Under the pieces are notes generated by a model. That model saw only the letters and a program-made list of their open reading frames with translations, made no database searches and had not been told where the DNA came from. A DNA stretch of 64,000 nucleotides from Bacillus sp. Marseille-Q1617. GTDB lineage: Bacteria > Bacillota > Bacilli > Bacillales > Bacillaceae_B. Positions 50,347 to 58,643 of the stretch are shown one piece after another. Location: NCBI RefSeq assembly GCF_903645295.1, contig NZ_CAHJXM010000003.1, positions 744,001 to 808,000 of the forward strand, written 5' to 3'. Numbering within the stretch: the first letter of the stretch is position 1; every line of letters starts with the position of its first letter. The translations under genes were made by a program, and so were the position numbers.

Positions 50347-51540
50347 ATGTTTAAGACAAAAAACAATATCTATCTGCTTTATTTTTATCTATTTTTTGCA
50401 CAGTTATTTTTCGACCGTGCGTTATGGGTCATTTATTTAGGCGATAAAGGCATGACGTTCGGTGAGATCGGACTGCTCGAAGCTTTGCTGCATCTCGCCA
50501 TTGTGTTATTTGAGGTGCCGACCGGCATGATCGCCGATTTGTACGGGAGGAAGGTCAGCCTCGTAATCGGGAATCTGTTCAGCCTCCTGTATGCACTGCT
50601 CATGCTAATAAGCGGGACATTTACGGTGTTCACGCTCGCGTTTCTGTCGATGGGGCTGATGGTCACCTTCCATTCAGGGGCCGAGCAGGCATTCGCGTAT
50701 GACACATTGAAAAATCAAAACCGTGAAAAAGACTATACGAGGGTCATCGGGAGCATGACGGCGATTTCCCTATTATCGTTGAGCCTGGCTAAATTCCTCG
50801 GCGGCTTCATGGCCGAGGTCAGCTGGGAATGGGTATACGTCTCGACGATCGTCACCCATGTCCTTGCCGTGATTCCGCTGCTGTTCATGAAGGAACCAGA
50901 ACGTGATAAGACGGAAGACATCGGCGGTCGATGGTATAACCAGTGGGTCCATCAATTCAAGCTTGGTGTGAGGGTCTGGAAAAACAATCCCGTCATCCAT
51001 CAGCCTGTCGTACTGTTCATATTGGCGAGCGCTGTGATGGTGATCATCGTGTTCTACGGACAGGAATATTTCATTCAATTGGGCTATTCTTCGATCGTGG
51101 TCGGGGCAATTTTCACGATTGAAGGACTGCTCGGTGTCGTGATGGCAAAGATTGCATACAAGGTGGAGGAACGGTTCAAGTTTTTCAATATCCTTTATTA
51201 CGGATTGGGACTATTCCTGATGTTCTTTATCCTGTTCATCTTTGCCACTGACTGGGCGATCCTGTTGTCCTTCCTGTTCCTGGCGCAGCTGTTGAGCCTG
51301 TTCGAACCGATCTTCAGCTCATTCATTCAGCGCTTCCTGGAAAGCAACGTCAGGTCGACATTTCTTTCACTGATCGGGTTGATGGAGAGTTTTGTAATCA
51401 TGATCAGCTTTCCGCTGTTTGGATATGCAATTGAGCGGAGCGGGTTTACGGATGGATTCGCGGGCTTGCTGGTGATCTTTTTTGTGATGGCCGGAGGGTA
51501 TTTGGTTGTTGGACGGATGAGGGCGCGGAGGAAGATGTGA
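50347..51540 (+). CDS. MFS transporter
   Basis: A 397-aa transporter with about 12 helices. The MFS loop 2-3 motif is visible as GMIADLYGRKVSLVIG, and EVPTG in helix 2 is typical of putative drug exporters. The central loop EPERDKTEDIGGRW separates the two halves. Substrate unknown, but the leader peptide and terminator upstream suggest drug-inducible expression (inference). ATG at 50347 has AGAGAGGACG upstream. A terminator follows at 51558. Confidence 0.9.
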   Translation: MFKTKNNIYLLYFYLFFAQLFFDRALWVIYLGDKGMTFGEIGLLEALLHLAIVLFEVPTGMIADLYGRKVSLVIGNLFSLLYALLMLISGTFTVFTLAFLSMGLMVTFHSGAEQAFAYDTLKNQNREKDYTRVIGSMTAISLLSLSLAKFLGGFMAEVSWEWVYVSTIVTHVLAVIPLLFMKEPERDKTEDIGGRWYNQWVHQFKLGVRVWKNNPVIHQPVVLFILASAVMVIIVFYGQEYFIQLGYSSIVVGAIFTIEGLLGVVMAKIAYKVEERFKFFNILYYGLGLFLMFFILFIFATDWAILLSFLFLAQLLSLFEPIFSSFIQRFLESNVRSTFLSLIGLMESFVIMISFPLFGYAIERSGFTDGFAGLLVIFFVMAGGYLVVGRMRARRKM

Positions 51541-51557
51541 ATGTGCCTTTAAGATAT

Positions 51558-51598
51558 AGCTGCCTTTCACATTTTGAAGTGGGAGGCAGCTTTTTTCT
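51558..51598 (+). terminator. Intrinsic terminator
   Basis: AGCTGCCTTTCAC and GTGGGAGGCAGCT form a stem followed by T6. Confidence 0.88.
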
Positions 51599-51677
51599 AT
51601 TCTGAGACTGCTTCCTTTTCATCCTGCTGTGTTAAAATGAGAATAAATGTTCGAGTGGGATGAGGGGGGAATTCAAC

Positions 51678-52259
51678 ATGTTGAAGACAGAAGAAGATAT
51701 TCTTGCGGTGATCCGACGCGATGATGAGATGATGGAGATTTTGGAGGCTGCGAGCACATTGGATTTGCCGGACTGGTGGATATGTGCAGGATTCGTCCGG
51801 TCGAAAATCTGGGATACGCTGCATGGGTTCGATGAACGGACGAAGACTCCGGATGTGGATGTGATTTATTTTGATGACACGAGATTGGATGAAGCGGTTG
51901 AAAAGGAATGGGAGAATAAGTTGAGAAGCATTTTGACCGGCATTCCCTGGTCTGTTAAAAATGAGGCCAGGATGCACGTTATCAATCATATCCCACCCTA
52001 CACTTCTTCTGAAGATGCCATTTCCAAATTTCCTGAAACGGCCACGGCTCTTGGGGTGAAGCTGAACAAGGAAAATCAGCTGGTTCTAACCGCACCTTGC
52101 GGGATAGAGGATGTACTAAATCTGGAATTAAAACCAACCGCTTATTTTATGGAAACGAAAGAGCGTGCAGTGATTTACGAGGAGCGGGTCAGGAAGAAGA
52201 ATTGGAAAGGGATTTGGAATAAGATTCGAATTCATCATATAGGGGAACATGGTGAATAA
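51678..52259 (+). CDS. Nucleotidyltransferase family protein (DUF925)
   Basis: A 193-aa protein of the DUF925/nucleotidyltransferase-like family: WWICAGFVRSKIWDTLHG, then TPDVDVIYFD with the D-x-D metal site, WSVKNEARMHVIN, and a C-terminal KTA-like YEERVRKKNWKGIW. No substrate is known. ATG at 51678 is chosen for the correctly spaced GAGGGGGG; the ATG at 51660 lies at the RBS. Confidence 0.85.
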   Translation: MLKTEEDILAVIRRDDEMMEILEAASTLDLPDWWICAGFVRSKIWDTLHGFDERTKTPDVDVIYFDDTRLDEAVEKEWENKLRSILTGIPWSVKNEARMHVINHIPPYTSSEDAISKFPETATALGVKLNKENQLVLTAPCGIEDVLNLELKPTAYFMETKERAVIYEERVRKKNWKGIWNKIRIHHIGEHGE

Positions 52260-52349
52260 AGCTGTTTCAGTTTATAGTGCAAGGGAACAGGTCCTGTGAT
52301 GCTATTATCCATTATCTGACGAAAGATCGTTGTGCCTATTGAAAAGGAA

Positions 52350-52399
52350 AACAAGGGCTGATTCCCTGCTGCAGGTTTGGCGGGGAATCAGCCCTTGTT
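52350..52399. terminator. Bidirectional terminator-like hairpin
   Basis: AACAAGGGCTGATTCCC and GGGAATCAGCCCTTGTT form a long perfect outer stem between convergent genes; the stem resembles the one at 34644. Confidence 0.82.
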
Positions 52400-52424
52400 C
52401 TATATTAAAATAGTGAGACTGAGG

Positions 52425-52583
52425 CTAACCCCGCATCGCACCAGCTTCACGTGAAGTCATTGCGCCTTGTCCCGCATTCACGTCCTTCTGGATCTGCTTC
52501 TTCACTTCCTGAGCATTTGTTCCCGCGAAGTCGGGTTTCATTGCAGAGTCTAATTTTTGGTTAGGCTGTTGGTTTTGTGTCAT
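52425..52583 (-). CDS. Small gamma-type SASP-like protein (52 aa)
   Basis: A 52-aa, Gln- and Ala-rich hydrophilic protein; FAGTNAQEVKKQIQKDVNAG resembles the TNAQQVRKQNQQ-type repeat of gamma-type small acid-soluble spore proteins such as SspE, which are amino-acid stores in spores. Only one repeat unit is present, so the call is tentative. AAAGGATGG lies about 8 nt before ATG at 52583; ATG at 52595 is the alternative. Confidence 0.55.
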   Translation of the reverse strand: MTQNQQPNQKLDSAMKPDFAGTNAQEVKKQIQKDVNAGQGAMTSREAGAMRG

Positions 52584-52650
52584 ACTGTTCACCATCCTTT
52601 TGGGTTTTATTATGGGCGGAATGGGGAGGCGATATTCGTTTCCTAATAGG

Positions 52651-52702
52651 GTGGGCCTGTCCGCCTGTCAATTAAAGCGTTAGGGCGACGGGGGACAGAC
52701 CC
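52651..52702. repeat. Degenerate GC-rich palindromic repeat (copy 4)
   Basis: GGGCCTGTCC, then AAAGCGTTA, then GGGGGACAGACCC: same layout as the repeats at 13409, 28340 and 31678 but poorly conserved. Confidence 0.55.
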
Positions 52703-52791
52703 CGATTGTGGATCGGAAATTATGATTAAAAAAAATGAAACAACAAATAATAAGTTTTCAAATGATTCTGATTCGGTAAAGGATGATGGCT

Positions 52792-53826
52792 ATGAAAGCG
52801 GTGCGAGTAACGGGATACGGGGATGTGGATATGCTGGAAGTGGTGGATATCCCGGTTCCTGAACCAAAAGCTAATGAAGTTCTTGTGAACGTTAAGGCTT
52901 GTGCGATTAATAATACTGAAATCTGGATGAGAGAAGGGGCTTACGGAACCGGCACCCAATCGGGCTGGCGGCCGGAGGGGGTGCAGTTCCCGAGGATTCC
53001 CGGCTCTGATATTACGGGGCAGGTTGTGAAAGTCGGGAGTTCTGTACCTCAATCGATGATAGGCAGGGATGTTGTGCTGTTTCCTTTTACCTCGAGTGGG
53101 GAAAGTGGATTGGAGCATATTTCGGAGGATATGTCGTTCATCGGATCGGAGTATGACGGCGGGTATGCTGAATATGTCGTGTGGCCGGCTGAACTCTGTT
53201 TTAATATGCCTCTTTCCGGTTATTCGGAAAGCGCCGTTTTTTCGGTGAGCGGGTTGACAGCGTGGCATATGGTGAACCAGATTCAAGTCCAACCTGGGGA
53301 AACGATCCTGGTAACGGGTGCGAATGGCGGGGTGGGTTCGTTGAATGTGCAGATCGCGTCAAATGTTTTTGGCGCCAAGGTCATTGCGGTCGTTGGTGAC
53401 TTGGGCGGTGAAGAAAGGTTGAAGGAATTAGGGGCGTCCCATGTCGTATCCTATCACTCCGAACACCTGGAAGAAGATATTCTAAACGCGAACGGGGGAC
53501 CAGTCGACTCCGTCCTGGATGTGGTGGGCGACGCTCTATTCGACACGTCTCTTCAGGTTCTGAAGAAAGGCGGGAAGTTCTGTATATCGGGCTCTGCCGG
53601 GGGACAGCAGACAAATCTCGATTTTCGGACCTTGTATTTAAAACATATCACCATGTACGGGTCTGTGCTGGGGACTAGAGAAGAGTTCAAAGAGATGCTG
53701 ATAGCCATTTCTGAAGGGAAAATAACACCTGTCATCGATAAGACCTTTCCATTGGAACAAGCAAAAGAAGCACAGGTGTATTTTAAGGAGAAGGGGAAGC
53801 TGGGGAAGATCGTATTGCTGCCTTAG
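52792..53826 (+). CDS. MDR-family zinc-type alcohol dehydrogenase-like protein
   Basis: A 344-aa medium-chain dehydrogenase/reductase. The GroES-like domain (KACAINNTEIWMREG; PRIPGSDITGQVVKVG) is followed by a Rossmann domain with the cofactor motif TGANGGVGSLNVQIA. The catalytic zinc Cys/His set is not evident: a quinone-oxidoreductase-like, zinc-free type is likely. Substrate unknown. ATG at 52792 is preferred (AAAGGATGATGG upstream); ATGs at 52783 and 52786 are within the RBS. Confidence 0.9.
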   Translation: MKAVRVTGYGDVDMLEVVDIPVPEPKANEVLVNVKACAINNTEIWMREGAYGTGTQSGWRPEGVQFPRIPGSDITGQVVKVGSSVPQSMIGRDVVLFPFTSSGESGLEHISEDMSFIGSEYDGGYAEYVVWPAELCFNMPLSGYSESAVFSVSGLTAWHMVNQIQVQPGETILVTGANGGVGSLNVQIASNVFGAKVIAVVGDLGGEERLKELGASHVVSYHSEHLEEDILNANGGPVDSVLDVVGDALFDTSLQVLKKGGKFCISGSAGGQQTNLDFRTLYLKHITMYGSVLGTREEFKEMLIAISEGKITPVIDKTFPLEQAKEAQVYFKEKGKLGKIVLLP

Positions 53827-53835
53827 GCGGGTCAT

Positions 53836-53878
53836 GAGGACGGGTCCTCCGGCTCAAACCGGAGCTGCCTTGTCCTTT
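53836..53878 (+). terminator. Intrinsic terminator
   Basis: GAGGACGGGTCCTCCGG and CCGGAGCTGCCTTGTCCTT form a long imperfect stem. Confidence 0.65.
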
Positions 53879-54034
53879 GATTAGGGGATAGTGACCCAAA
53901 AATGTCACTTTCAAATCGGGTCCGGATCCGTTCAACAAGTACGTAGTCAAAATAATTATACTTCCAATCTAGAAAATTATGGTATGATAGCTATGCCTGA
54001 ATACTTTAGGCCATTTTTGTTAAGGGAGGCGTTC

Positions 54035-54094
54035 ATGATGAAAAAACATCCTGCATTGAAAAAAGGAACAGACAAGGGGAGTACGCCTCATTAA
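54035..54094 (+). CDS. Putative 19-aa leader peptide upstream of BltD-like gene
   Basis: MMKKHPALKKGTDKGSTPH follows a strong RBS (AAGGGAGG) and a TATGAT box (about 53982). The intercistronic TCCCC (54104-54108) can pair with GGGGA of the acetyltransferase SD (54119-54123) or with GGGGA inside the leader (54076-54080). Tentative attenuator. Confidence 0.35.
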   Translation: MMKKHPALKKGTDKGSTPH

Positions 54095-54130
54095 CAAAGG
54101 TGGTCCCCGAAATCGAAAGGGGAAAATAGA

Positions 54131-54571
54131 ATGAATGTAAGATTAGTAGAAATCAACTCGGAAAATTGGTACGAGTGCTGCCAATTGGAATTAACCAAAG
54201 ATCAAGCCGAATACTTGGAATCAAATGCGATTTCGATTGCGCAGACGAAATTCGAACCGACGCTCAGGGCATTTGCCATTTACGGTGATGAAAAGATGGC
54301 CGGGTTCCTGATGTTCAATTCAGTTAAGGAAGAGCTTGGCGCGTACTGGGTCTACAGGATCATGGTAGAACGGTCCAGTCAGGGAAAAGGGATAGGAAAA
54401 GAAGCAACGAGACGGATGATAGAGGAAATGGCCAAGCTGCCTGATGCGGAAAAAATCGTCGTCGGCTACCACCCGGACAACAAGGGTGCCCATAACCTGT
54501 ATGCAGGCCTCGGGTTTATTGATGAGGGAGACCGATTTGGCAGGGAGATGGCTGTGGTTAAATATCTATAA
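54131..54571 (+). CDS. GNAT acetyltransferase, BltD-like
   Basis: A 146-aa GNAT with features of Bacillus spermidine/spermine acetyltransferases (BltD/PaiA type): CQLELTKDQAEYLESNAISIAQTKF at the N-terminus, MVERSSQGKGIGKEATRRMIEEM (acetyl-CoA loop) and NKGAHNLYAGLGF. The substrate is a polyamine-like molecule by family. AAAGGGGAA RBS; a short leader ORF lies 36 nt upstream. Confidence 0.88.
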   Translation: MNVRLVEINSENWYECCQLELTKDQAEYLESNAISIAQTKFEPTLRAFAIYGDEKMAGFLMFNSVKEELGAYWVYRIMVERSSQGKGIGKEATRRMIEEMAKLPDAEKIVVGYHPDNKGAHNLYAGLGFIDEGDRFGREMAVVKYL

Positions 54572-54577
54572 AGGAGG

Positions 54578-54609
54578 GACGGTTCTTCAGTGAAGGACCG
54601 TCTTTTTAA
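54578..54609 (+). terminator. Intrinsic terminator
   Basis: GACGGTTCTTC and GAAGGACCGTC form a stem with an AGT loop and T5. Confidence 0.85.
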
Positions 54610-54730
54610 ATGAAGACGATGGTTAAGACTCGATACACTGGACACCTTTTTATTGTGAAAGAGACATATTTTAATGTGGCAGCTATAAGAATCTCAATAT
54701 AGTAAGTATTTTTTACGGGGAGGATTTCGA

Positions 54731-54991
54731 TTGCGAAAATATCTGGGGGTTGTCTCAATTCTCATTCTGATATTGACGTCTTTACTTTTACAGGCTCTCG
54801 TTGGAAAACAAATCGGCCAGCTGTGGGTGTGGATTATCGTCGTAGGATATGTAGGTTCTGCAGCGGCCTCCTGGTTTAGTGAGAGCGGGTTTTGGAGGAA
54901 GGCTTCTGCGACGATACTGATTGCTCTTCCGGTTGCCTTTTTGACTTTTATTCTTTCGTTTATTTTTGCATTGCGGGGAAATGATTTTTAA
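54731..54991 (+). CDS. Small membrane protein (86 aa)
   Basis: An 86-aa protein with three hydrophobic helices (residues about 5-24, 33-50, 60-80). No family is recognised. The TTG start follows GGGGAGGATT. Its 3' end, terminator and downstream DNA are duplicated at 57841-57981 (without the rest of the gene), a sign of a segmental duplication. Confidence 0.6.
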   Translation: MRKYLGVVSILILILTSLLLQALVGKQIGQLWVWIIVVGYVGSAAASWFSESGFWRKASATILIALPVAFLTFILSFIFALRGNDF

Positions 54992-55078
54992 GGAGAGTCT
55001 TGGCTTAGGCATTTCTAAGCCTTTTTATTTTGTAGAAAATCTTTTATTTGCTTAATCATAATTATTATTATGATTATA
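54933..55078. repeat. Segmental duplication, copy 1
   Basis: About 145 bp covering the 3' end of the membrane gene (TTGCCTTTTTGACTTTTATT start), its terminator (GGCTTAG/CTAAGCC) and a metalloregulator-like palindrome AATCATAAT-N4-ATTATGATT (55054-55075). The second copy begins at 57841 with about 80% identity by eye. Confidence 0.8.
55002..55027 (+). terminator. Terminator within duplicated segment
   Basis: GGCTTAGGCATTTCTAAGCC stem-loop, then TTTTTATTTT; the sister is at 57906-57930. Confidence 0.8.
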
Positions 55079-55235
55079 ACAACGGAGTGATCAGTCAAGG
55101 TGGTATTTCAGGTTTTACATAAAATGAAGTATACAAGCATTTTGAAGGTAACGGGGAAGGGTTAGATAAGCAAAAGTGACCTTGTTGCTGTTAAAGGGCA
55201 TGAGCTGGAAATCGAAAAAGGGCAGGAGGGGCATT

Positions 55236-55511
55236 ATGAAAAGAAAAAGATATTCTTGGTTAAGTTACGTATCATTTGGATTAGGTATAGTGTTGATTTT
55301 ACACCCTTTGTTCACTAATATTTTTCCTAGATACTTTATGAGTATACAATCAATCGGTATAGTTTTAACTATTCTATTTAGCATTCTGGCTCTTTTGAAA
55401 AAGAATGAGAAGAAAATGCTGGCTTCTATGGGATTGATGTGTGGAGTTATGATGATGTTTTATGTAGGCTTACTTCTTTATATATCATTTCATAAATATA
55501 GTCCGATTTAA
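55236..55511 (+). CDS. Small membrane protein (91 aa)
   Basis: A 91-aa protein with three hydrophobic helices (about residues 8-24, 31-50, 60-82) and basic loops. No family is recognised. GGCAGGAGGGG lies upstream of ATG 55236. It ends 15 nt before the DUF1232 gene, so the two probably form an operon. Confidence 0.65.
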   Translation: MKRKRYSWLSYVSFGLGIVLILHPLFTNIFPRYFMSIQSIGIVLTILFSILALLKKNEKKMLASMGLMCGVMMMFYVGLLLYISFHKYSPI

Positions 55512-55525
55512 GAGGAGAGCATCTT

Positions 55526-55906
55526 ATGGAGAAAATGAAGGAATGGGCGAAAAAATTAAAACAGCAAATCTTGGTCCTTTATTTAGCGTATAAGGACGAC
55601 AGGGTGCCATGGTATGCAAGATTATTCACAGCGTGTGTAGTGGCGTATGCGCTGAGTCCGGTTGATTTGATTCCTGATTTCATACCTGTACTTGGCTATT
55701 TGGACGATGTCATTCTCGTTCCTGTGGGTATCGTCTTTGCGTTAAAGATGATACCAGATGAAGTAATAGTAGAATGTGAGCGAAAGGCAGAAGAAATGTT
55801 GAAAAAGGACAAGCCGAAAAATTGGTTGGCGGGTTCAGTCATTATTTTGTTATGGTTCATCATGATGGTGTGGGGTATTCTGAAGGTTTATGGGTTATTC
55901 GGCTAG
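55526..55906 (+). CDS. DUF1232 (YkvA-type) membrane protein
   Basis: A 126-aa protein with the DUF1232 core YALSPVDLIPDFIPVLGYLDDVILVPVGIVFAL, one of the most recognisable motifs in small bacterial membrane proteins, plus a C-terminal helix (SVIILLWFIMMVWGILKVYGLF). Function is unknown. AGAGGAGAG precedes ATG. Probably cotranscribed with the preceding gene. Confidence 0.9.
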   Translation: MEKMKEWAKKLKQQILVLYLAYKDDRVPWYARLFTACVVAYALSPVDLIPDFIPVLGYLDDVILVPVGIVFALKMIPDEVIVECERKAEEMLKKDKPKNWLAGSVIILLWFIMMVWGILKVYGLFG

Positions 55907-56091
55907 CCTGATTTCGCTTCCATACATTTATGAGACGGTCCTTCTCTGAAGGGCTGTTTTTTAGTTTAAGGGAACGTGATGTGCGTATGCAAGATTTATT
56001 TTTATATAGGTCATAAGACACATGTGTGGGCGGCTGCGCCATAATAAAATAAAGTAGAAATGATTTGAATTATTTAGGAGAAGGGGAAGGT

Positions 56092-57777
56092 ATGAACGAA
56101 ATAACATTAAGAAATATGATGAAGCAGTTGCATAGTCCTGATGCTGAAAAGCGGTTTGATGCCATGGGCCGTTTGTATGAGTTGAAAGAGAATGACGATC
56201 TGAAAATCCGGGTTGAATTGTTGAAGGATATGGTGAAGTCGGCTGCTTCTTCTTTTCCTGAACGTGTCGACAGATGGGATAACCCTTCTCTGGCCTTGAT
56301 TGATTTTGTGTGTGATTATCCGATGCCCGAAATCATCGATGAAATCGTCCTGCATATGGATCAATTTGATCCCGAGGCTAAAGTTCGTGCCTTGGAATGC
56401 CTCCTGTTGACGAAGGATGAGGGGATATTTCAGGAAATCCATGAACAGACTGTCAAATTGATTCTCGAAGAGGAAGTCGAATTGCCGGTCGAGGAATTGT
56501 CTGAGTTTCCGGTGCTTTTAAGAGGCATCGTGGATAAGACCTTTGAAAAAATAGAATCGGAACATTATAGATTTGTGCTCTATGAATTTATTCTGGCAAT
56601 CAATGAGTCGGGAGTGGAACCGGGCTATAAACGAGCAAGAATCCTGCCGGTGCTTTCCGCGGATTATAAGCGGTTGAGGGAAGAGTATCTCACGTACTAC
56701 GATGCCGAATACCAGCCCCATTATGTATATAGGTCCTGGAAAGACTCATATTTCCTGCTCAGATATCGAATCAATACGCTGATCAGGCTGATGACGTTTT
56801 ATTTTACGGAAGAGGCAGAGGAGTCTTTGAAAGAAGCTGCCCTGTTCAGGGATCCGAGGATCAGCGGTACTGCGGCAGTGGTGTGTATCGATAAGAATAT
56901 CCATGTCCAAGAGGAAATCCTTGAATCAATTTCGGTCAATGCCGAAAGTGCAGAAATGGTGTATTGGGGGCTTTCAGAAGGGAAGAAAGAGCATTTGTTT
57001 CCGGTAAGCCCTAAGCAGCCGGTTCTTGCCAAATCGCATCTATTCAACCACCTTGCATTCTTGCGTGATGAAGAAGGGGAACACCTGAATATCTATCCAG
57101 AAGATATTCAGGTCGTTGATTTTGTAGATACGTTCAATTCTTACAATCAACCTCTTCGTTATTATCTTATGAGCTTTTTACATGAGGGGGAAGTGCTGAC
57201 GGCATGGACTGGCGGATATGTATTGGAGGAAGAGGATGACGCAGCGGACTTGTGGGAAGGGACGTACACCGATTTCGAACCTTTCCATGAAAGGACCGTG
57301 GAAGAACATAAGCAGTTGTTTATGAAAAAGCGTCAAGAGGAACATACGGAAAGCGAGCAGGCGGTCTATTTTGAAAGTTCGCCAAGCCTTCCTAAAGGGT
57401 TGTGGTTTTTCTATGCGCTCCTGATCAGCCATTGGATCAGGGTGTTCATTGACGGGATTGATGAAGAAGTGTATATTTCAATCGCCTTCACTGTCATCGG
57501 TGGACTGTTGACTGTGTATGAACTTTGGAAGAAAAAACGGAGTGCCGTCTCCATTGTCGGCAGAGAACTGATCAAGGCCAAAGGAAATCAGAAGGAAAGC
57601 ATCTTTCTTCATGAGATAAAAAAAGTAACCTATGATAAGAAGAATATCAATATCTTCAATAAGGAGAACGCCCTGCAATTAAAGATTCCAATCCGTTGGG
57701 TGGAGTATGACCATTTTTATTATGCAATGGTTGACCATACAAGCCATTTAAAGGAGCAGGCGTATATTCAGGAGTGA
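56092..57777 (+). CDS. Large HEAT-like repeat protein with C-terminal membrane segment
   Basis: A 561-aa protein. The N-terminal 300 residues are helical with HEAT-like units (DAEKRFDAMGRLYELKENDD; EAKVRALECLLLTKDEGIF; DPRISGTAAVVCID). An acidic linker follows, then two hydrophobic helices near residues 440-490 (LWFFYALLISHWIRVFI; SIAFTVIGGLLTVYELW) and a small C-terminal domain (ELIKAKGNQKESIFLHEIKKVTYDKKNINIF) resembling a PH-like/YcxB domain. No known protein is recognised. ATG 56092 follows AAGGGGAAGG. Confidence 0.65.
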   Translation: MNEITLRNMMKQLHSPDAEKRFDAMGRLYELKENDDLKIRVELLKDMVKSAASSFPERVDRWDNPSLALIDFVCDYPMPEIIDEIVLHMDQFDPEAKVRALECLLLTKDEGIFQEIHEQTVKLILEEEVELPVEELSEFPVLLRGIVDKTFEKIESEHYRFVLYEFILAINESGVEPGYKRARILPVLSADYKRLREEYLTYYDAEYQPHYVYRSWKDSYFLLRYRINTLIRLMTFYFTEEAEESLKEAALFRDPRISGTAAVVCIDKNIHVQEEILESISVNAESAEMVYWGLSEGKKEHLFPVSPKQPVLAKSHLFNHLAFLRDEEGEHLNIYPEDIQVVDFVDTFNSYNQPLRYYLMSFLHEGEVLTAWTGGYVLEEEDDAADLWEGTYTDFEPFHERTVEEHKQLFMKKRQEEHTESEQAVYFESSPSLPKGLWFFYALLISHWIRVFIDGIDEEVYISIAFTVIGGLLTVYELWKKKRSAVSIVGRELIKAKGNQKESIFLHEIKKVTYDKKNINIFNKENALQLKIPIRWVEYDHFYYAMVDHTSHLKEQAYIQE

Positions 57778-57792
57778 ATGGGTGAAGGTGGG

Positions 57793-57824
57793 GGCTGACT
57801 GAGTAATGGGTCAGCCTTTTTTGC
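57793..57824 (+). terminator. Intrinsic terminator
   Basis: GGCTGAC and GTCAGCC form a stem with a short loop, then T6. Confidence 0.8.
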
Positions 57825-57840
57825 TGTTTATAGCTCTTTA

Positions 57841-57981
57841 TTGCCTTTTTGACTTTTATTCTCTCATTTATCTTTTCATTGCGGGGAAATGATTTTAAGG
57901 ATCTGGGCTTAGGATATTACTAAGCCTTTTTAGTTTGAAGAAATTCTTTTATTTGCATAATCGGAATGATTATGATTTAAT
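57841..57981. repeat. Segmental duplication, copy 2 (truncated)
   Basis: A copy of 54933-55078 that carries the last codons of the membrane gene without its body, the terminator and a Zur-like box, now upstream of rpsN2. Confidence 0.8.
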
Positions 57982-58017
57982 ATCTTTATACTCATTAAAT
58001 CGTAACCGTTACGATTT
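57959..58017 (+). promoter_or_regulatory. Zur operators of the rpsN2-rpmE2 operon
   Basis: The 21-bp perfect palindrome AAATCGTAA-CCG-TTACGATTT lies at 57997-58017, just downstream of a TATACT box (57987-57992). A second, weaker box AATCGGAAT-G-ATTATGATT lies at 57959-57977. Zur represses zinc-independent ribosomal protein paralogues in Bacillus, which fits the genes that follow. Confidence 0.88.
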
Positions 58018-58041
58018 GTAGATAGATAGGAGGATTTTCAG

Positions 58042-58311
58042 TTGGCAAAGAAATCAAAAGTGGCAAAGGAAAAGAAACGTCAAGAGACGGTGATGAAATA
58101 TGCAGCGTTAAGGAGAGAGCTGAAGGAGAAAGGGGATTATGAAGCGCTTAAGAAGCTTCCGCGGGATTCTTCCCCGACGCGGCTGAAGAACCGCTGTGAG
58201 GTAACGGGGCGTCCGCGTGGATATCTAAGAAAGTTCAAGATGTCGCGTATTGCATTCCGTGAGTTGGCGCATAAAGGCCAGGTTCCCGGTGTAAAGAAAT
58301 CAAGCTGGTAA
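58042..58311 (+). CDS. rpsN2: 30S ribosomal protein S14, zinc-independent paralogue
   Basis: An 89-aa S14 of the C- type (no CxxC zinc ribbon): [22 protein letters not shown], then [27 protein letters not shown], the S14 core. It replaces the zinc-containing S14 in the 30S subunit when zinc is scarce. TTG start after GGAGG. It heads a two-gene operon under a Zur box. Confidence 0.95.
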   Translation: MAKKSKVAKEKKRQETVMKYAALRRELKEKGDYEALKKLPRDSSPTRLKNRCEVTGRPRGYLRKFKMSRIAFRELAHKGQVPGVKKSSW

Positions 58312-58335
58312 GATAAAAAAGGAGGAGTATGACTG

Positions 58336-58581
58336 ATGAAAAAAGACATTCACCCAGAATATCATGATGTAGTGTTTATGGATACAAACAGCGGATTTAA
58401 GTTCCTGACGGGTTCCACGATGAACTCAAGTGAGACGATCGAGTGGGAGGACGGAAACGTTTATCCGCTCTTGAAAGTGGAAGTCAGTTCCGACACCCAT
58501 CCTTTCTATACGGGAAGACAGAAGTTCTCCGATCGCGGAGGCCGTGCGGAGCGCTTCATGAAGAAATACAAGATGAAATAA
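58336..58581 (+). CDS. rpmE2: 50S ribosomal protein L31 type B (zinc-independent)
   Basis: An 81-aa L31 type [29 protein letters not shown], the [17 protein letters not shown] segment and a basic end. It lacks the CxxC pair of type A L31, so it saves zinc; in B. subtilis YtiA displaces RpmE to release stored zinc. It lies 24 nt after rpsN2 and shares its Zur-regulated transcript. AAGGAGGAG RBS. Confidence 0.95.
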   Translation: MKKDIHPEYHDVVFMDTNSGFKFLTGSTMNSSETIEWEDGNVYPLLKVEVSSDTHPFYTGRQKFSDRGGRAERFMKKYKMK

Positions 58582-58589
58582 TAATGGAA

Positions 58590-58622
58590 AGGGCTGCAGA
58601 AGATTGGCAGCCCGTTTCTTTC
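58590..58622 (+). terminator. Intrinsic terminator
   Basis: GGGCTGC and GCAGCCC form a stem with a short loop, then a T-rich tail. Confidence 0.75.
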
Positions 58623-58643
58623 ATTTGAAGAAAGGTGTATGAC

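Noticed and set aside
53891..54034. N-terminal extension of the 19-aa leader ORF (67 aa in all)
   Set aside because: The extension crosses the probable -10 box and has no RBS, whereas AAGGGAGG sits before the internal ATG at 54035.
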